Assembly (NCBI RefSeq): GCF_001425405.1
Contig: NZ_LMQP01000003.1
Location: forward strand, 1,395,526-1,459,525
Origin: Sphingomonas sp. Leaf412
Lineage (GTDB): Bacteria; Pseudomonadota; Alphaproteobacteria; Sphingomonadales; Sphingomonadaceae
Direction: 5' to 3'
DNA: 64,000 bases
Shown piece after piece: positions 1 to 8,958 of this stretch. Every line of letters begins with the position of its first letter. Positions within the stretch are counted from its first letter, which is position 1. A program made the position numbers and the translations under genes. The notes beneath the pieces were generated by a model. It searched no databases. It was not told the origin of the DNA and was given only the letters and a program-made list of their open reading frames with translations.

Positions 1-32
1 CCGTTCCGGGGAGGAATGCTATATCCGGCGGA

Positions 33-1109
33 GTGACCGAAAACACTCGCAAGATCATCCACATCGACATGGACGCCTTCTACGCGTCGGTGGAGCAGCG
101 CGACGCGCCCGACCTGCGCGGGCGGCCGGTGGCGGTGGGCAGCGCGAAGGGACGCGGGGTCGTGGCGGCGGCCAGTTACGAGGCGCGCGCGTTCGGGGTG
201 CGGTCCGCCCTGCCCTCCGTCACCGCGCTCAGGCGCTGTCCCGACCTGGTGTTCGTGCCCCCGCGCTTCGACGTGTATCGCGCGGTCAGCCGGCAGATCC
301 ACGCCATCTTCGCCGACTATACCGACCTGATCGAGCCTTTGTCGCTGGACGAGGCGTATCTGGACGTGACCCAGGACCGCCGCGCGCTGGGATCGGCGAA
401 GGCGATCGCGCAGGAGATCCGCGCGCGCATCCGCGCCGATACCGCGCTGACCGCATCGGCGGGGGTCAGCTACAACAAGTTCGTCGCGAAACTGGCATCG
501 GACCAGAACAAGCCCGACGGCCTGTGCGTCATCCCGCCCGCGAAGGGCGCGGCGTTCGTCGCCGCGCTGCCGGTAAAGCGCTTCCACGGCGTCGGCCCCG
601 TCACCGCGGCGAAGATGGCGCGGCTGGGGATCGAAACCGGCGCGGACCTGCGCGACCGCCCGATCGATGTCCTGCGCGCGCATTTCGGCAGCCATGCGGA
701 TTACCTGTACGGCGCCGCGCGCGGGATCGACGAGCGTCCGGTGCGCGCCGACCGGGAGGCGAAGTCGATCGGTGCGGAACGGACGTTCGAAACCAACCTG
801 ACCGGGGAGGACGACCTGCGCGCTGCCCTAGAACGCGTCGCCGACGCCGCCTGGATCCGCATCGAGCGGCACGAGGCGCGCGGGCGGACGGTGACGCTGA
901 AACTGCGCCACGCCGATTTCCGCACCGTCACGCGCGCGCGGTCGACCACGGTGGCGGTGACGACGCGGGAGGTGCTGCTGGAGACGGGATGGTCGCTGCT
1001 GCTGGCCGAGCTGCCCGTGCCGGGCGGTATCCGCCTGCTGGGCCTGACGCTGTCGGGACTGATGCGCGAGGCGGAGGGACCGGTGCAGCCGGGGTTGCCG
1101 TTCGCTTAG
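33..1109 (+). CDS. dinB: DNA polymerase IV (Y-family translesion polymerase)
   Basis: Error-prone lesion-bypass polymerase of the UmuC/DinB family, 358 aa, the usual length. The N-terminal palm motif IIHIDMDAFYASVEQRD carries the first catalytic Asp, and SLDEAYLD holds the second acidic pair. A fingers/thumb region with a helix-hairpin-helix (GVGPVTAAKMARLGI) follows, then a C-terminal little-finger domain. The protein ends in QPGLPFA, which resembles a clamp-binding QLxLF-type tail (inference). The start is GTG at 33. A GGGGAGGA stretch lies 17 nt upstream, which is far for a ribosome site, so the start is less certain than the identity. No SOS box was recognised in the 32 nt available upstream. 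Confidence 0.95.
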   Translation: MTENTRKIIHIDMDAFYASVEQRDAPDLRGRPVAVGSAKGRGVVAAASYEARAFGVRSALPSVTALRRCPDLVFVPPRFDVYRAVSRQIHAIFADYTDLIEPLSLDEAYLDVTQDRRALGSAKAIAQEIRARIRADTALTASAGVSYNKFVAKLASDQNKPDGLCVIPPAKGAAFVAALPVKRFHGVGPVTAAKMARLGIETGADLRDRPIDVLRAHFGSHADYLYGAARGIDERPVRADREAKSIGAERTFETNLTGEDDLRAALERVADAAWIRIERHEARGRTVTLKLRHADFRTVTRARSTTVAVTTREVLLETGWSLLLAELPVPGGIRLLGLTLSGLMREAEGPVQPGLPFA

Positions 1110-1116
1110 ATCCTTT

Positions 1117-1170
1117 CGTGTCCCCGCGAAGGCGGGGACCCAGTCTGGGCTCCCGCCTTCGCGGGAGAAC
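1117..1170. repeat. Paired palindromic intergenic repeat (CCCGCGAAGGCGGG type)
   Basis: Two short palindromes sit back to back: TCCCCGCGAAGGCGGGGA at 1121-1138 and CTCCCGCCTTCGCGGGAG at 1150-1167, separated by an ACCCAGTCTGGG-like spacer. The same unit recurs at 27785-27832 and 63586-63633, and related forms occur elsewhere in the window. It lies between convergent dinB and the CinA-like gene and could act as a bidirectional terminator. Confidence 0.8.
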
Positions 1171-1188
1171 AATGAGGCAGGGTAGCGG

Positions 1189-1950
1189 CTAGATGCCCCC
1201 CGCCGTCACCTCATATCCCACCGCCTCCAGCTCGGCGGTCAGGTCGTTCAGGCAGGCATCGACCAACGCTTCGTCGGGCGAGCGCACCACGAAATTGGCG
1301 CCCACGCGCCCTTCGCGGAAGAACGGATAACTGCCGATCGCGACGCCCGCGTGGCGCTTCTCGGCCGCGCTCAGCAAGTCCGCGACCTCGCTTTCCGCGA
1401 CCCAGCCGCCGATCGACTTGCTGACCACCGGGCGCCCGCCCTCCAGCGTGCCGGTCAGCGCGTCGAGCATCCCCGCGGTGATGTGCGGGACGCCTGCCAT
1501 TATGAAGACGTTGCCGATGCGGATGCCCGGCGCGCCCGACAGCCGGTTCTCGATCAGGTCCGCGCCCTCGGGCACGCGCGCCATGCGCAATCGCGCCTCG
1601 GTCACCGCCCCGCCCTTCGATTCGTAATAGCGCGTCAGCACCGCGACCGCCTTGGGATGATGCACGACCGCCACGCCCAGCGCCGCGGCGATGGCATCGA
1701 CGGTGATGTCGTCGTGCGTCGGCCCGATCCCGCCGGTGGTGAACAGATAGTCGTTGCGGGCGCGCAACGTGTTCACCGCCTCCACGATCGCTTCCTCGCG
1801 ATCCGCGACGACGCGCACCTCGGCCAGCCGGATGCCCTGCACGTTCAGCCACTGCGCGACCTGCGCGATATTCCTGTCCTGCGTGCGCCCCGACAGGATC
1901 TCGTCGCCGATCACCGCCAGCGCCGCGGTCCAGATGCGTTCCTCTGCCAT
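1189..1950 (-). CDS. CinA-like molybdopterin-binding domain protein
   Basis: A 253-aa single-domain protein of the MoCF/CinA N-terminal family. It opens with ALAVIGDEILSGRTQDRN and has the TTGGIGPTHDDIT loop typical of molybdopterin-binding folds. The C-terminal nicotinamide-nucleotide amidase domain of full CinA is absent, as in the short CinA-like proteins of Alphaproteobacteria. Proposed roles in the family include nucleotide pyrophosphatase activity (family knowledge, not tested here). ATG at 1950 is preferred; an in-frame ATG at 1962 is possible. The gene is divergent from map with about 50 nt between the starts. Confidence 0.85.
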   Translation of the reverse strand: MAEERIWTAALAVIGDEILSGRTQDRNIAQVAQWLNVQGIRLAEVRVVADREEAIVEAVNTLRARNDYLFTTGGIGPTHDDITVDAIAAALGVAVVHHPKAVAVLTRYYESKGGAVTEARLRMARVPEGADLIENRLSGAPGIRIGNVFIMAGVPHITAGMLDALTGTLEGGRPVVSKSIGGWVAESEVADLLSAAEKRHAGVAIGSYPFFREGRVGANFVVRSPDEALVDACLNDLTAELEAVGYEVTAGGI

Positions 1951-2001
1951 GTGCGTGGGCATAGCCTCGCAAAGCCGTACGCACCACGCTATATCGCGCC
2001 G

Positions 2002-2832
2002 ATGACCGAATACGTGACCGTCACCTCCGACGCCCCGCTCGTGCGCACGGGCGCGATCAAGCTGCATGGACCGGAGGCGTTCGCGGGGATGCATGCGGCG
2101 GGGCGGCTGTGCGCCGAGACGCTGGACATGCTGGTCCCGCACATGGTGCCGGGCGTGACGACGGGCGAGATCGACCGGATGATCCACGATTTCGTCGTGG
2201 CGCGCGGCGGCACGCCCGCGACGCTGGGTTATCGCGGCTACACCCATTCCAGCTGCATCTCGATCAACCACGTCGTCTGTCACGGCATTCCCGGCGATCG
2301 CGCGCTGAAATCGGGGGAGATCGTCAACGTCGACGTCACCCCCATCCTCGACGGCTGGCACGGCGATTCCAGCCGCATGTACCTGATCGGCGACGTGCCG
2401 TTGAAGGCGCGGCGGCTGGTCGACGTCACGTACGAATGCCTGATGCTGGGCATCGAGCAGGCGCGGCCCGGCAACACGATGGGCCACGTCGCGCATGCGA
2501 TCCAGCGGCATGCGGAAGGGCATCGCTACGGCGTGGTGCGCGATTTCTGCGGCCATGGCCTGGGCCGCCTGTTCCACGACGCGCCGGAGGTGGTCCACGT
2601 CGGTCGTCCGGGGACCGGGCCGGAGTTGAAGCCCGGCATGATCTTCACGATCGAACCGATGATAAACATCGGCCGCCCGGACGTGAAACTGCTGGAGGAC
2701 GGGTGGACGGCGGTGACGCGCGACCGGTCGCTGTCGGCGCAGTTCGAACATTCGATCGGCATCACCGAGGACGGGTGCGAGATCTTCACGACCTCCCCCG
2801 CCGGGCTGGACCGGCCACCCTACGCGGCATAG
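2002..2832 (+). CDS. map: Methionine aminopeptidase, type I
   Basis: Removes the initiator Met from nascent proteins. 276 aa. The metal ligands of the pita-bread fold are visible in order: Asp in [15 protein letters not shown] (two Asp), His in [16 protein letters not shown], Glu in [10 protein letters not shown] and Glu in [10 protein letters not shown]. There is no zinc-finger N-extension, as expected for bacterial type Ia enzymes. ATG at 2002 was chosen because conserved sequence starts there, although the frame is open much further upstream on the strand opposite the CinA-like gene. Confidence 0.95.
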   Translation: MTEYVTVTSDAPLVRTGAIKLHGPEAFAGMHAAGRLCAETLDMLVPHMVPGVTTGEIDRMIHDFVVARGGTPATLGYRGYTHSSCISINHVVCHGIPGDRALKSGEIVNVDVTPILDGWHGDSSRMYLIGDVPLKARRLVDVTYECLMLGIEQARPGNTMGHVAHAIQRHAEGHRYGVVRDFCGHGLGRLFHDAPEVVHVGRPGTGPELKPGMIFTIEPMINIGRPDVKLLEDGWTAVTRDRSLSAQFEHSIGITEDGCEIFTTSPAGLDRPPYAA

Positions 2833-2903
2833 CGCCTGCACGCGATCGCTTCCCCACCGCCGCGCCGACACCTAAGGTCGGCGCAAACACGGGAGGACGG
2901 CGA

Positions 2904-4565
2904 GTGACCGAGGGCAGCATCTTCATCGGCGCGCAGGCGGGCGGCGCGCAGCCGCAGAACCTGGAACTGAAGCGCGCCAATCGCCACGGCCTGATCGCGG
3001 GCGCGACCGGCACGGGCAAGACCGTGACGTTGCAGGGGATCATCGAGGGATTCTCCGCCGCGGGCACGCCGTGCTTCGTCGCGGACGTGAAGGGGGACCT
3101 GTCGGGCCTCGCCATGCCCGGGTCCCCCACCGCCAAGACCCACCCCATCTTCGCCGCACGCGCGGCGGAGATCGGCATGACCGACTGGGCCTATGCCGAC
3201 ACGCCGGTGCAGTTCTGGGACCTGTACGGCGAACAGGGCCACCCGATCCGTACCACGATCAGCGAAATGGGACCGCTGCTCCTCGCCCGCCTGATGGCGC
3301 TGAACGAGGTGCAGGAGGGCGTCCTGACGATCGCGTTCCACGTCGCGGACAAGGACGGGCTGCTGCTGATCGACCTCGACGATCTCCAGGCGATCCTGAC
3401 GCATTGCGGCGACCGCGCCGACGAGCTGACGACCACATACGGCAATGTCAGCAAGCAATCGATCGGCGCGATCCAGCGATCGCTGCTGCAATTGCGCAGC
3501 CAGGGGGCCGAGCATTTCTTCGGCGAGCCTGCGCTGGACCTCCACGATTTCATCGGCACCGACGATCGCGGCCGGGGCATCGTGAACGTGCTGGCGGCGG
3601 ACAAATTGATGTCCTCGCCCAAATTGTACGCGACGTTCCTGTTGTGGCTGCTGTCCGAATTGTTCGAGGCGCTGCCCGAGGTCGGGGACGTCGACAGGCC
3701 GGTGCTGTGCTTCTTCTTCGACGAGGCGCACCTGCTGTTCGACGACGCGCCCGAGGCGCTGGCGGAGAAGATCGAGCAGGTCGTGCGCCTCATCCGCTCC
3801 AAGGGCGTCGGCGTCTATTTCATCACGCAGAATCCGATCGACATCCCCGACAAGGTCGCCGGACAGCTGGGCAATCGCGTGCAGCACAAGCTGAACGCCT
3901 TCACCCCGCGCGACCAGAAGGCGGTGGCGGCGGCGGCGGACACGTTCCGGCCCAACCCCGCGATCGACGTGAAGGCCGCGATCACCGAATTGAAGGTCGG
4001 CGAGGCGCTGGTGTCGCTGCTCCGGCCCGATGGCGCGCCGTCGCCGGTCGAACGCACGCTGATCCGCCCGCCCGCCAGCCGCGTCGGCCCGCTGACCGCG
4101 GTGGAGCGCGGCGTGCTGATCGCCAACGATGCGATCGGGGAGAAATACGACACGCTGGTGGATCGCGAATCGGCGGAGGAATTGCTGGCGGCCAAGACGC
4201 AGGAGGCCGCCGCGGCCGTTTCCGCCGCGCGCGCGCAGGACGATGCGGCGAAGGCCGCGGCGTTGCAGGCGAAGGAGGACGCGCGCCTCGCCAAGGAAGC
4301 GGAGCGCGCGCGCATCGCCGACCGGCGCGAGGCCGACCGCGCGGCGCGCGAGGCGGAGCGCACGCAGCGCGCGGCGGAGCGCGAGGCGGCGAACTCGCCG
4401 TGGAACAAGGCGGTAACGTCGGCGACCCGCTCCGCCTCGTCCACGATCGGGCGCACGGTGGCGAGCGAGGTGACGAAGGCGGTGCTGGGCGGCGGGCGGG
4501 GGAAGTCCGGCGGCCTGCTGGGGCAGGTGATGCGCGGCGTGCTGGGCGGATTGTTGCGGCGGTAG
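2904..4565 (+). CDS. HerA-like ATPase (DUF853 family)
   Basis: 553-aa P-loop ATPase of the HerA/FtsK-like group annotated as DUF853 or helicase HerA-like. Walker A GATGTGKT is at about residues 33-40 and Walker B is in [11 protein letters not shown]; a sensor-type ITQNP follows. The last 150 residues are an Ala/Arg/Glu-rich probable coiled coil ([18 protein letters not shown] and similar) ending in a Gly-rich basic tail. The start is GTG at 2904, preceded by GGGAGG at 2891-2896. The function in cells is not established; the family is cytosolic and thought to act on DNA. It stands alone between map and a repeat. Confidence 0.85.
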   Translation: MTEGSIFIGAQAGGAQPQNLELKRANRHGLIAGATGTGKTVTLQGIIEGFSAAGTPCFVADVKGDLSGLAMPGSPTAKTHPIFAARAAEIGMTDWAYADTPVQFWDLYGEQGHPIRTTISEMGPLLLARLMALNEVQEGVLTIAFHVADKDGLLLIDLDDLQAILTHCGDRADELTTTYGNVSKQSIGAIQRSLLQLRSQGAEHFFGEPALDLHDFIGTDDRGRGIVNVLAADKLMSSPKLYATFLLWLLSELFEALPEVGDVDRPVLCFFFDEAHLLFDDAPEALAEKIEQVVRLIRSKGVGVYFITQNPIDIPDKVAGQLGNRVQHKLNAFTPRDQKAVAAAADTFRPNPAIDVKAAITELKVGEALVSLLRPDGAPSPVERTLIRPPASRVGPLTAVERGVLIANDAIGEKYDTLVDRESAEELLAAKTQEAAAAVSAARAQDDAAKAAALQAKEDARLAKEAERARIADRREADRAAREAERTQRAAEREAANSPWNKAVTSATRSASSTIGRTVASEVTKAVLGGGRGKSGGLLGQVMRGVLGGLLRR

Positions 4566-4607
4566 GGCACGCCGCCCACCACCTCCGGTCGGGCTGACCA
4601 TGACCCC

Positions 4608-4683
4608 CGTTCGGGCTGAGCGACGTCGAAGCCTGTGCGCGACCGTCGGCGGATACCCTTCGACTTCGCTCAGGGCGAACGGA
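4608..4683. repeat. Inverted intergenic repeat (CTGAGCGACGTCGAAG type)
   Basis: CGTTCGGGCTGAGCGACGTC on the left pairs with CTTCGACTTCGCTCAGGG plus CGAACGG on the right, giving a long imperfect hairpin. The core recurs at 12539-12615, 23159-23227 and 26971-27046, always between genes. Here it separates two convergent genes. Confidence 0.8.
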
Positions 4684-4694
4684 GGTGGTGAGGA

Positions 4695-5651
4695 TCAGGC
4701 CTTGATGAGCCCGATCTCCACCAGCCGCTCGTGCAGGTAATCATGCGCGGTGATCGGCGTCGGATACCGGTCCGGCCGCGCCGCCGATACGCATCCCGGC
4801 AACGTCTCGATCAGGAAATCGGGCGCGGGGTGCAGGAAGAAGGGCATGGAATAGCGCGAATGCCCGCGCCGCTCGGGCGGCGGGTTGACGACGCGGTGCG
4901 TGGTCGACGGCAGGACGTGGTTCGTCAGCCGTTGCAGCATGTCGCCGACGTTCACGACCATCGCCCCCTCGGGCGGCTTGATCGCCAGCCAGCGGCCGTT
5001 CTCGCGATCCAGCAGTTCCAGCCCCGCTTCCTCCGCGCCCAGCAGCAGGGTGATGAGGTTGATATCCTCATGCGCGCCCGCCCTGACCCCTTCCGCATCG
5101 GCGGGGATCGGCGGATAGTGGAGCAGGCGCAGCACCGAATTGCCGTGCTTCACCGCCGGATCGAACCAGTCGGGGGTCAGCCCCAGGTGCCGCGCGATCG
5201 CGGACAGCAGGCGGTCGCCTGCGCGATCGAACGCGGCGAACAGCTCGACGAACGTGTCCCGGAACCCCGCGGGGCGCGTCGGCCAGATGTTGGGCGACAT
5301 GACGTCGGCGAAGCGATGCCCCGCGGGCAGCTCGCGCCCCACATGCCAGAATTCCTTCAGGTCGACGTGCGTCGCGTCCTTCGCGATTTCCGTCTTGAAC
5401 GGCGTATAGCCGCGCGCGCCGCCGCCGCCCTCGACGAAATAGCCGCGCTTCTCCGCATCGGGCAGGGCGAACAGCGCCTCGGTCTCCCGCCACGCACGCG
5501 CGATCAGGTCCTGCGGCACGCCGTGGTCCGCGACGATCGCGAAACCGAAGCGTTCGAACGACCCGCCGAAGGCGGCGGCGAAGCCGTCGGGGTCGCGGTC
5601 CTGATCCGCGAGGCTCAGCGTCGGGACCTGTTCGGCGGGGGTGTCGAGCAT
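4695..5651 (-). CDS. Isopenicillin N synthase family 2-oxoglutarate/Fe(II) oxygenase
   Basis: 318-aa non-haem iron dioxygenase. The N-terminal DIOX_N half includes FGFAIVADHGVP. The C-terminal jelly roll has the facial triad H194-x-D196 (GAHEDINLITLLL) and H252 (STTHRVVNP), and the 2-oxoglutarate-binding R266-x-S268 (RYS). All iron ligands are intact, so it should be active; the substrate is unknown. ATG at 5651 is preferred over an upstream TTG at 5657. It is a monocistron with no biosynthetic neighbours, so context does not suggest a pathway. Confidence 0.85.
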   Translation of the reverse strand: MLDTPAEQVPTLSLADQDRDPDGFAAAFGGSFERFGFAIVADHGVPQDLIARAWRETEALFALPDAEKRGYFVEGGGGARGYTPFKTEIAKDATHVDLKEFWHVGRELPAGHRFADVMSPNIWPTRPAGFRDTFVELFAAFDRAGDRLLSAIARHLGLTPDWFDPAVKHGNSVLRLLHYPPIPADAEGVRAGAHEDINLITLLLGAEEAGLELLDRENGRWLAIKPPEGAMVVNVGDMLQRLTNHVLPSTTHRVVNPPPERRGHSRYSMPFFLHPAPDFLIETLPGCVSAARPDRYPTPITAHDYLHERLVEIGLIKA

Positions 5652-5719
5652 ATGCAACTATCCGTTTTCCTTGGACGACCGATATAGCCGCCCGGCCGCC
5701 GCACGGCCACCCTTCAACC

Positions 5720-6988
5720 GTGACACCGCCCGCTCCGCCGCCTACAGGCGCCGCCATGGCCGATCGCGACACCCCCCTTCCCGCCGGGCACGGCGCGCCG
5801 CTGGCGTTGCCCGAATTCGTGGCGCTGGTCGCCGCGCTGATGGCGCTGGGCGCGCTGGGGATCGATTCGATGCTGCCCGCGCTGCCCGCGATCGGATCGG
5901 CGCTGGGCACCGCGGACGCGAACGCGAACCAATATGTCATCACCGCCTTCTTCGCCGGGTTCGGCGCGGGGCAGTTGATCCACGGGCCGCTCGCCGACCG
6001 CTACGGCCGCCGCCGCGTCCTGATCGTCGCGCTGGCGATCTACGCCGTCGCCAACGCCCTTTGCGCGGTCGCGGCCAGCTTTCCGTTGCTGCTGGCGGCA
6101 CGGCTGATGGGCGGGCTCGCGGTCGCCGCCACGCGCGTCGCGACCGTCGCGATGGTGCGCGACTGCTTCCACGGGCGCGCGATGGCGCGGGTGATGTCGA
6201 TCGTGATGATGGTGTTCATGATCGTCCCCGTGCTGGCGCCCGCCTTCGGCGCCGCGGTGCTGGTGTTCGGCGGGTGGCGCGACATCTTCTGGGCGATCGT
6301 GGCGACCGCGGGCATCGTGCTGGCATGGTTCGCGTGGCGGATGCCCGAGACGCTGCACGCCGGGGACCGGCTGCCGATGTCGTTGTCGCGCATCCTGGCG
6401 GGATGGCGGACGACCGTCACCGACCGCCGCTCGCTGGGCTACACGCTGGCGACGGCGGTGCTGCTGGGCGCGTTGTACGGCTACCTCAATTCGGTGCAGC
6501 AGATCATGGCGCAGACCTTCGCGCGCGCCGACCTGCTGGTCGTCATCTTCGGCGCGACCGCGTCCACGATGGCGGTCGCGAACCTGTTCAACGCGCGGCT
6601 GGTCATGCGGCTGGGAATGCGGCGGCTGGGGCATGGCGCGGTCGCCGCGATGCTGGTCGCCAGCATCGTCCACCTCGCCATCGCCGCGTCCGGCCACGAA
6701 AGCCTGCTGACCTTCGCGATATTGCAGGCGGTGACGATGGCGTCCTTCGGCCTGTCGACCGCCAATTTCTCCGCCATGGCGATGGAGGACATGGGCCATA
6801 TCGCGGGCGTCGCGTCCAGCGTGCAGGGGTTCCTGAGCATCTCGATCGCGGTCGGGATCGGCGCGGTCGTCGGACAGGCGTTCGACGGCACCACGCTGCC
6901 GCTGGCGACGGGCTTCGTCGTGGCGTCCGGCCTCGCGCTGCTGATCGTCGCATCGACCGAGCGCGGTCGGCTGTTCGCCGCGACCTGA
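5720..6988 (+). CDS. Bcr/CflA-type MFS drug-efflux transporter
   Basis: 422-aa major facilitator protein with about 12 hydrophobic segments. Motif A of the first cytoplasmic loop reads GPLADRYGRRRVL, and the first helix ends in the GIDSMLPALPAIGSAL signature of drug:H+ antiporter family 1 (Bcr/CflA). It is expected in the inner membrane as a proton-coupled exporter. The open frame begins with GTG at 5720; ATG at 5756 (MADRDTPLP) is an equally good start and would give 410 aa. Substrate unknown. Confidence 0.85.
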   Translation: MTPPAPPPTGAAMADRDTPLPAGHGAPLALPEFVALVAALMALGALGIDSMLPALPAIGSALGTADANANQYVITAFFAGFGAGQLIHGPLADRYGRRRVLIVALAIYAVANALCAVAASFPLLLAARLMGGLAVAATRVATVAMVRDCFHGRAMARVMSIVMMVFMIVPVLAPAFGAAVLVFGGWRDIFWAIVATAGIVLAWFAWRMPETLHAGDRLPMSLSRILAGWRTTVTDRRSLGYTLATAVLLGALYGYLNSVQQIMAQTFARADLLVVIFGATASTMAVANLFNARLVMRLGMRRLGHGAVAAMLVASIVHLAIAASGHESLLTFAILQAVTMASFGLSTANFSAMAMEDMGHIAGVASSVQGFLSISIAVGIGAVVGQAFDGTTLPLATGFVVASGLALLIVASTERGRLFAAT

Positions 6989-6989
6989 C

Positions 6990-7014
6990 GGAACCCCGCC
7001 CCTCATGCGCCGTT
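6990..7014 (+). promoter_or_regulatory. Candidate EcfG (general stress) promoter
   Basis: GGAAC at 6990-6994 and CGTT at 7011-7014 are separated by 16 nt, matching the alphaproteobacterial EcfG consensus GGAAC-N16/17-CGTT. The start codon at 7050 lies 36 nt downstream, leaving room for a short leader with the AAGGAG ribosome site. About one such match is expected by chance in a window this size, so position rather than sequence alone gives it weight. Confidence 0.5.
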
Positions 7015-7049
7015 CGACGGAAACGAATAAAACGAAGGAGCGCAACGCG

Positions 7050-7385
7050 ATGGGCGGCCACCAGGTGAACAGCCACGGTTCCGGCGACGACGGCTACGAC
7101 GAGGACGGCTACGACGAGAGCCAGCGCGCCGAAATCCTGGAGGCGACGCGCGACGGCCCCAGCGACGGGACGATCATCACCGATCTGGAACCCGACGTGG
7201 ACCAGGACGACGACGAGGACGAGGACGCGCTGACCATGGCGGAGGGCGAGGTCGGCACCGTCGATTCCGGCGCCGCGCAGGACGAGGAGGACCTGGAGGA
7301 AGACGACCTTCAGGAGGATTTCGAGGACGGCACCGTGGCCGAGGGCGAGATCGCGGATCGCGACGACGACAGCCTGCGGCCGTGA
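7050..7385 (+). CDS. Small highly acidic hypothetical protein
   Basis: 111 aa, extremely rich in Asp and Glu (for example VDQDDDEDEDALTM, then alternating DE blocks to the end), with no hydrophobic segment and probably disordered. ATG at 7050 (MGGHQVNSHG) is chosen because AAGGAG lies 10 nt upstream; the frame is open to 7005. The stop overlaps the GTG of the following lipoprotein gene, so the two are likely co-translated. A possible EcfG promoter lies upstream, suggesting a stress-related role (inference). No family recognised with confidence. Confidence 0.75.
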   Translation: MGGHQVNSHGSGDDGYDEDGYDESQRAEILEATRDGPSDGTIITDLEPDVDQDDDEDEDALTMAEGEVGTVDSGAAQDEEDLEEDDLQEDFEDGTVAEGEIADRDDDSLRP

Positions 7386-7798
7386 CGATCGCGCGGGCGG
7401 CGCTGGTGTCCCTCGCCGCCTGCCTTTTGGCCGCGTGCGGATCGCGGGCGCGCGACGCATCGTCGACGGTCGACATCGCGGATGCGGCGGCGGACGCCAG
7501 CAATTCCGTCGCCGCCTACGACCGGGTCACTCCGCGACGGCTGCTGCCCGCCGGGATGCCCGCGGTAGCGGTCGCGACCTATCGCTGCGCGGGCGCCGTC
7601 ACGCTCGATGCCCGGTTCGACAACCGGGCGGATAACGTCCGGCTGCGCGGGGCAGGCATCGCCGCAACGCTGGCGGGGCAGCATCCGGCGTCGGGCATCT
7701 GGTACGGCGGGAAGGGGGGCGAATTGCGCGGCAAGGGCCGGAACGCCACCTTCACCTATCCGGACGGCCGCGCGATCGCGTGCGTCGCCGACGACTGA
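7382..7798 (+). CDS. MliC-like lipoprotein (putative lysozyme inhibitor)
   Basis: 138 aa with a lipoprotein signal: a hydrophobic start then lipobox LAAC at about residues 16-19. The mature part has the MliC/PliC pattern: YRCAGAVTLDARFDN, then LAGQHPASGIWYGGKGGEL, then ATFTYPDGRAIACV. Two Cys flank the domain and could form the family disulfide, and the SG-x-x-Y loop is the region that inserts into the lysozyme active site in MliC (family knowledge). GTG start at 7382 overlaps the stop of the acidic gene by 4 nt. Likely anchored in the outer membrane. The assignment is by motif only. Confidence 0.65.
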   Translation: MTIARAALVSLAACLLAACGSRARDASSTVDIADAAADASNSVAAYDRVTPRRLLPAGMPAVAVATYRCAGAVTLDARFDNRADNVRLRGAGIAATLAGQHPASGIWYGGKGGELRGKGRNATFTYPDGRAIACVADD

Positions 7799-7984
7799 CT
7801 GTCGGTCAGGCTTACACCTGTCCCGCCCGCACCCGCGCGATTAACCATCGAAACCCGCGCAACTCCGTCGCCGGCGTGTCGTGGCACGGGGGATGCAGAA
7901 TGGATCGTGCACCGAGCGTCTCGACGCTTTCAGCCGGGCGGGGGCCCGCTTCTTCGATCTCGCGCCCCCGCCCGCACCCGGTGC

Positions 7985-8305
7985 CTACGCCGCCTCCGCC
8001 TTCAGCAGGTCGGCCAGCTCGCCCGATTCGTACATCTCCATCATGATGTCGGACCCGCCGACGAATTCGCCGTTCACGTACAGCTGCGGGATCGTGGGCC
8101 AGTCCGAATAGGCCTTGATCCCCTGGCGCACGCCCTGGTCCTGAAGCACGTCGACGCTCTCGAACTCGGCGCCCAGCCGCTCCAGGATCGCGATCGCGCG
8201 GCTGGAGAAGCCGCACTGCGGGAACAGCGGCGTGCCCTTCATGAACAGGACGACGGCGTTGTTCTTCACCACCGCATCGATGCGGGCGTTGGCGTCTTCG
8301 GTCAT
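7985..8305 (-). CDS. grxD: Monothiol glutaredoxin, Grx4 family
   Basis: 106-aa monothiol glutaredoxin. The active-site CGFS is at residues 31-34 within KGTPLFPQCGFSSRA, followed by WPTIPQLYVNGEFVGGSDI, which binds glutathione. CGFS glutaredoxins carry or deliver [2Fe-2S] clusters and work with BolA proteins. The bolA-like gene lies 29 nt upstream on the same strand, supporting a Grx-BolA partnership. Confidence 0.95.
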   Translation of the reverse strand: MTEDANARIDAVVKNNAVVLFMKGTPLFPQCGFSSRAIAILERLGAEFESVDVLQDQGVRQGIKAYSDWPTIPQLYVNGEFVGGSDIMMEMYESGELADLLKAEAA

Positions 8306-8334
8306 GTCGCAAATTCCTTGATCGTCCGAGGACG

Positions 8335-8568
8335 CTATTTCGGGACGGCGGTCGTCAGCTGCAAGGCGTGGAGCACGCCGCCCATCCGCCCGCCCAGCGC
8401 GGCATAGACCGCCTGGTGCTGCTTCACCCGCGGCATCCCGGCGAAGGACGCGCTGACGACCCGCGCGGCCCAGTGGTCGTCGTCGCCCGCCAGGTCGGTC
8501 ATCTCGACCGTCGCATCGGGGATCGCGGCGGTGATGAGCGCCACGATCTCATCGGCTGCCATCGGCAT
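8335..8568 (-). CDS. BolA family protein
   Basis: 77-aa BolA/IbaG-type protein. It has the class II KH-like fold pattern, ending in RVKQHQAVYAALGGRMGGVLHALQL with the conserved His and the Gly-rich helix turn. Together with the adjacent CGFS glutaredoxin it is predicted to form a [2Fe-2S]-bridged complex. ATG at 8568 (MPMAADE); ATG at 8562 is possible. The next gene, DUF1476, is only 4 nt upstream, indicating one transcript. Confidence 0.9.
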   Translation of the reverse strand: MPMAADEIVALITAAIPDATVEMTDLAGDDDHWAARVVSASFAGMPRVKQHQAVYAALGGRMGGVLHALQLTTAVPK

Positions 8569-8572
8569 GTCG

Positions 8573-8896
8573 CTATTCCGACTGCATGAGCTGGCGGCGC
8601 GCCTCGACGGTCTGCTCGTCCAGCGCGCGGCGGACGGTGGCCTCGTCCATGTCGACGCCCGCGGCGGTTAGGTCGCCGACCAGCTTGCGCACGACGTCCT
8701 CGTCCCCCGCCTCCTCGAAATCGGCCTGCACCACCGCCTTGGAATAGGAATCCGCCTCCTCCGGGGTCAGCTTCATCAGCGTCGCGGCCCATTGCCCGAC
8801 CAGGCGGTTGCGCCGCGCGGTGATGCGGAACGCGACTTCCTCGTCACGCGCGAACTTGGTTTCGAAGGCGCGCTCGCGATCGTCGAAGGTGGTCAT
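8573..8896 (-). CDS. DUF1476 protein (F1F0-ATPase inhibitor zeta subunit-like)
   Basis: 107 aa of the alphaproteobacterial DUF1476 family, whose Paracoccus member (zeta) inhibits F1F0-ATPase. The N-terminus TTFDDRERAFETKFARDEE and the region RRNRLVGQWAA are typical; the rest is helical. First gene of the DUF1476-bolA-grxD unit. Whether it inhibits ATP synthase in this organism is inferred from the family. Confidence 0.9.
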   Translation of the reverse strand: MTTFDDRERAFETKFARDEEVAFRITARRNRLVGQWAATLMKLTPEEADSYSKAVVQADFEEAGDEDVVRKLVGDLTAAGVDMDEATVRRALDEQTVEARRQLMQSE

Positions 8897-8958
8897 GTGG
8901 GCTCCGATGCTTGATTTGGGACAACCTAGGGCGATGCGACCGGGCGCGCAACGTCGCG

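Noticed and set aside
2820..4601. Long minus-strand frame opposite the HerA-like gene
   Set aside because: Arg/Ala/Gln-rich shadow of the plus-strand gene, which has clear Walker motifs.
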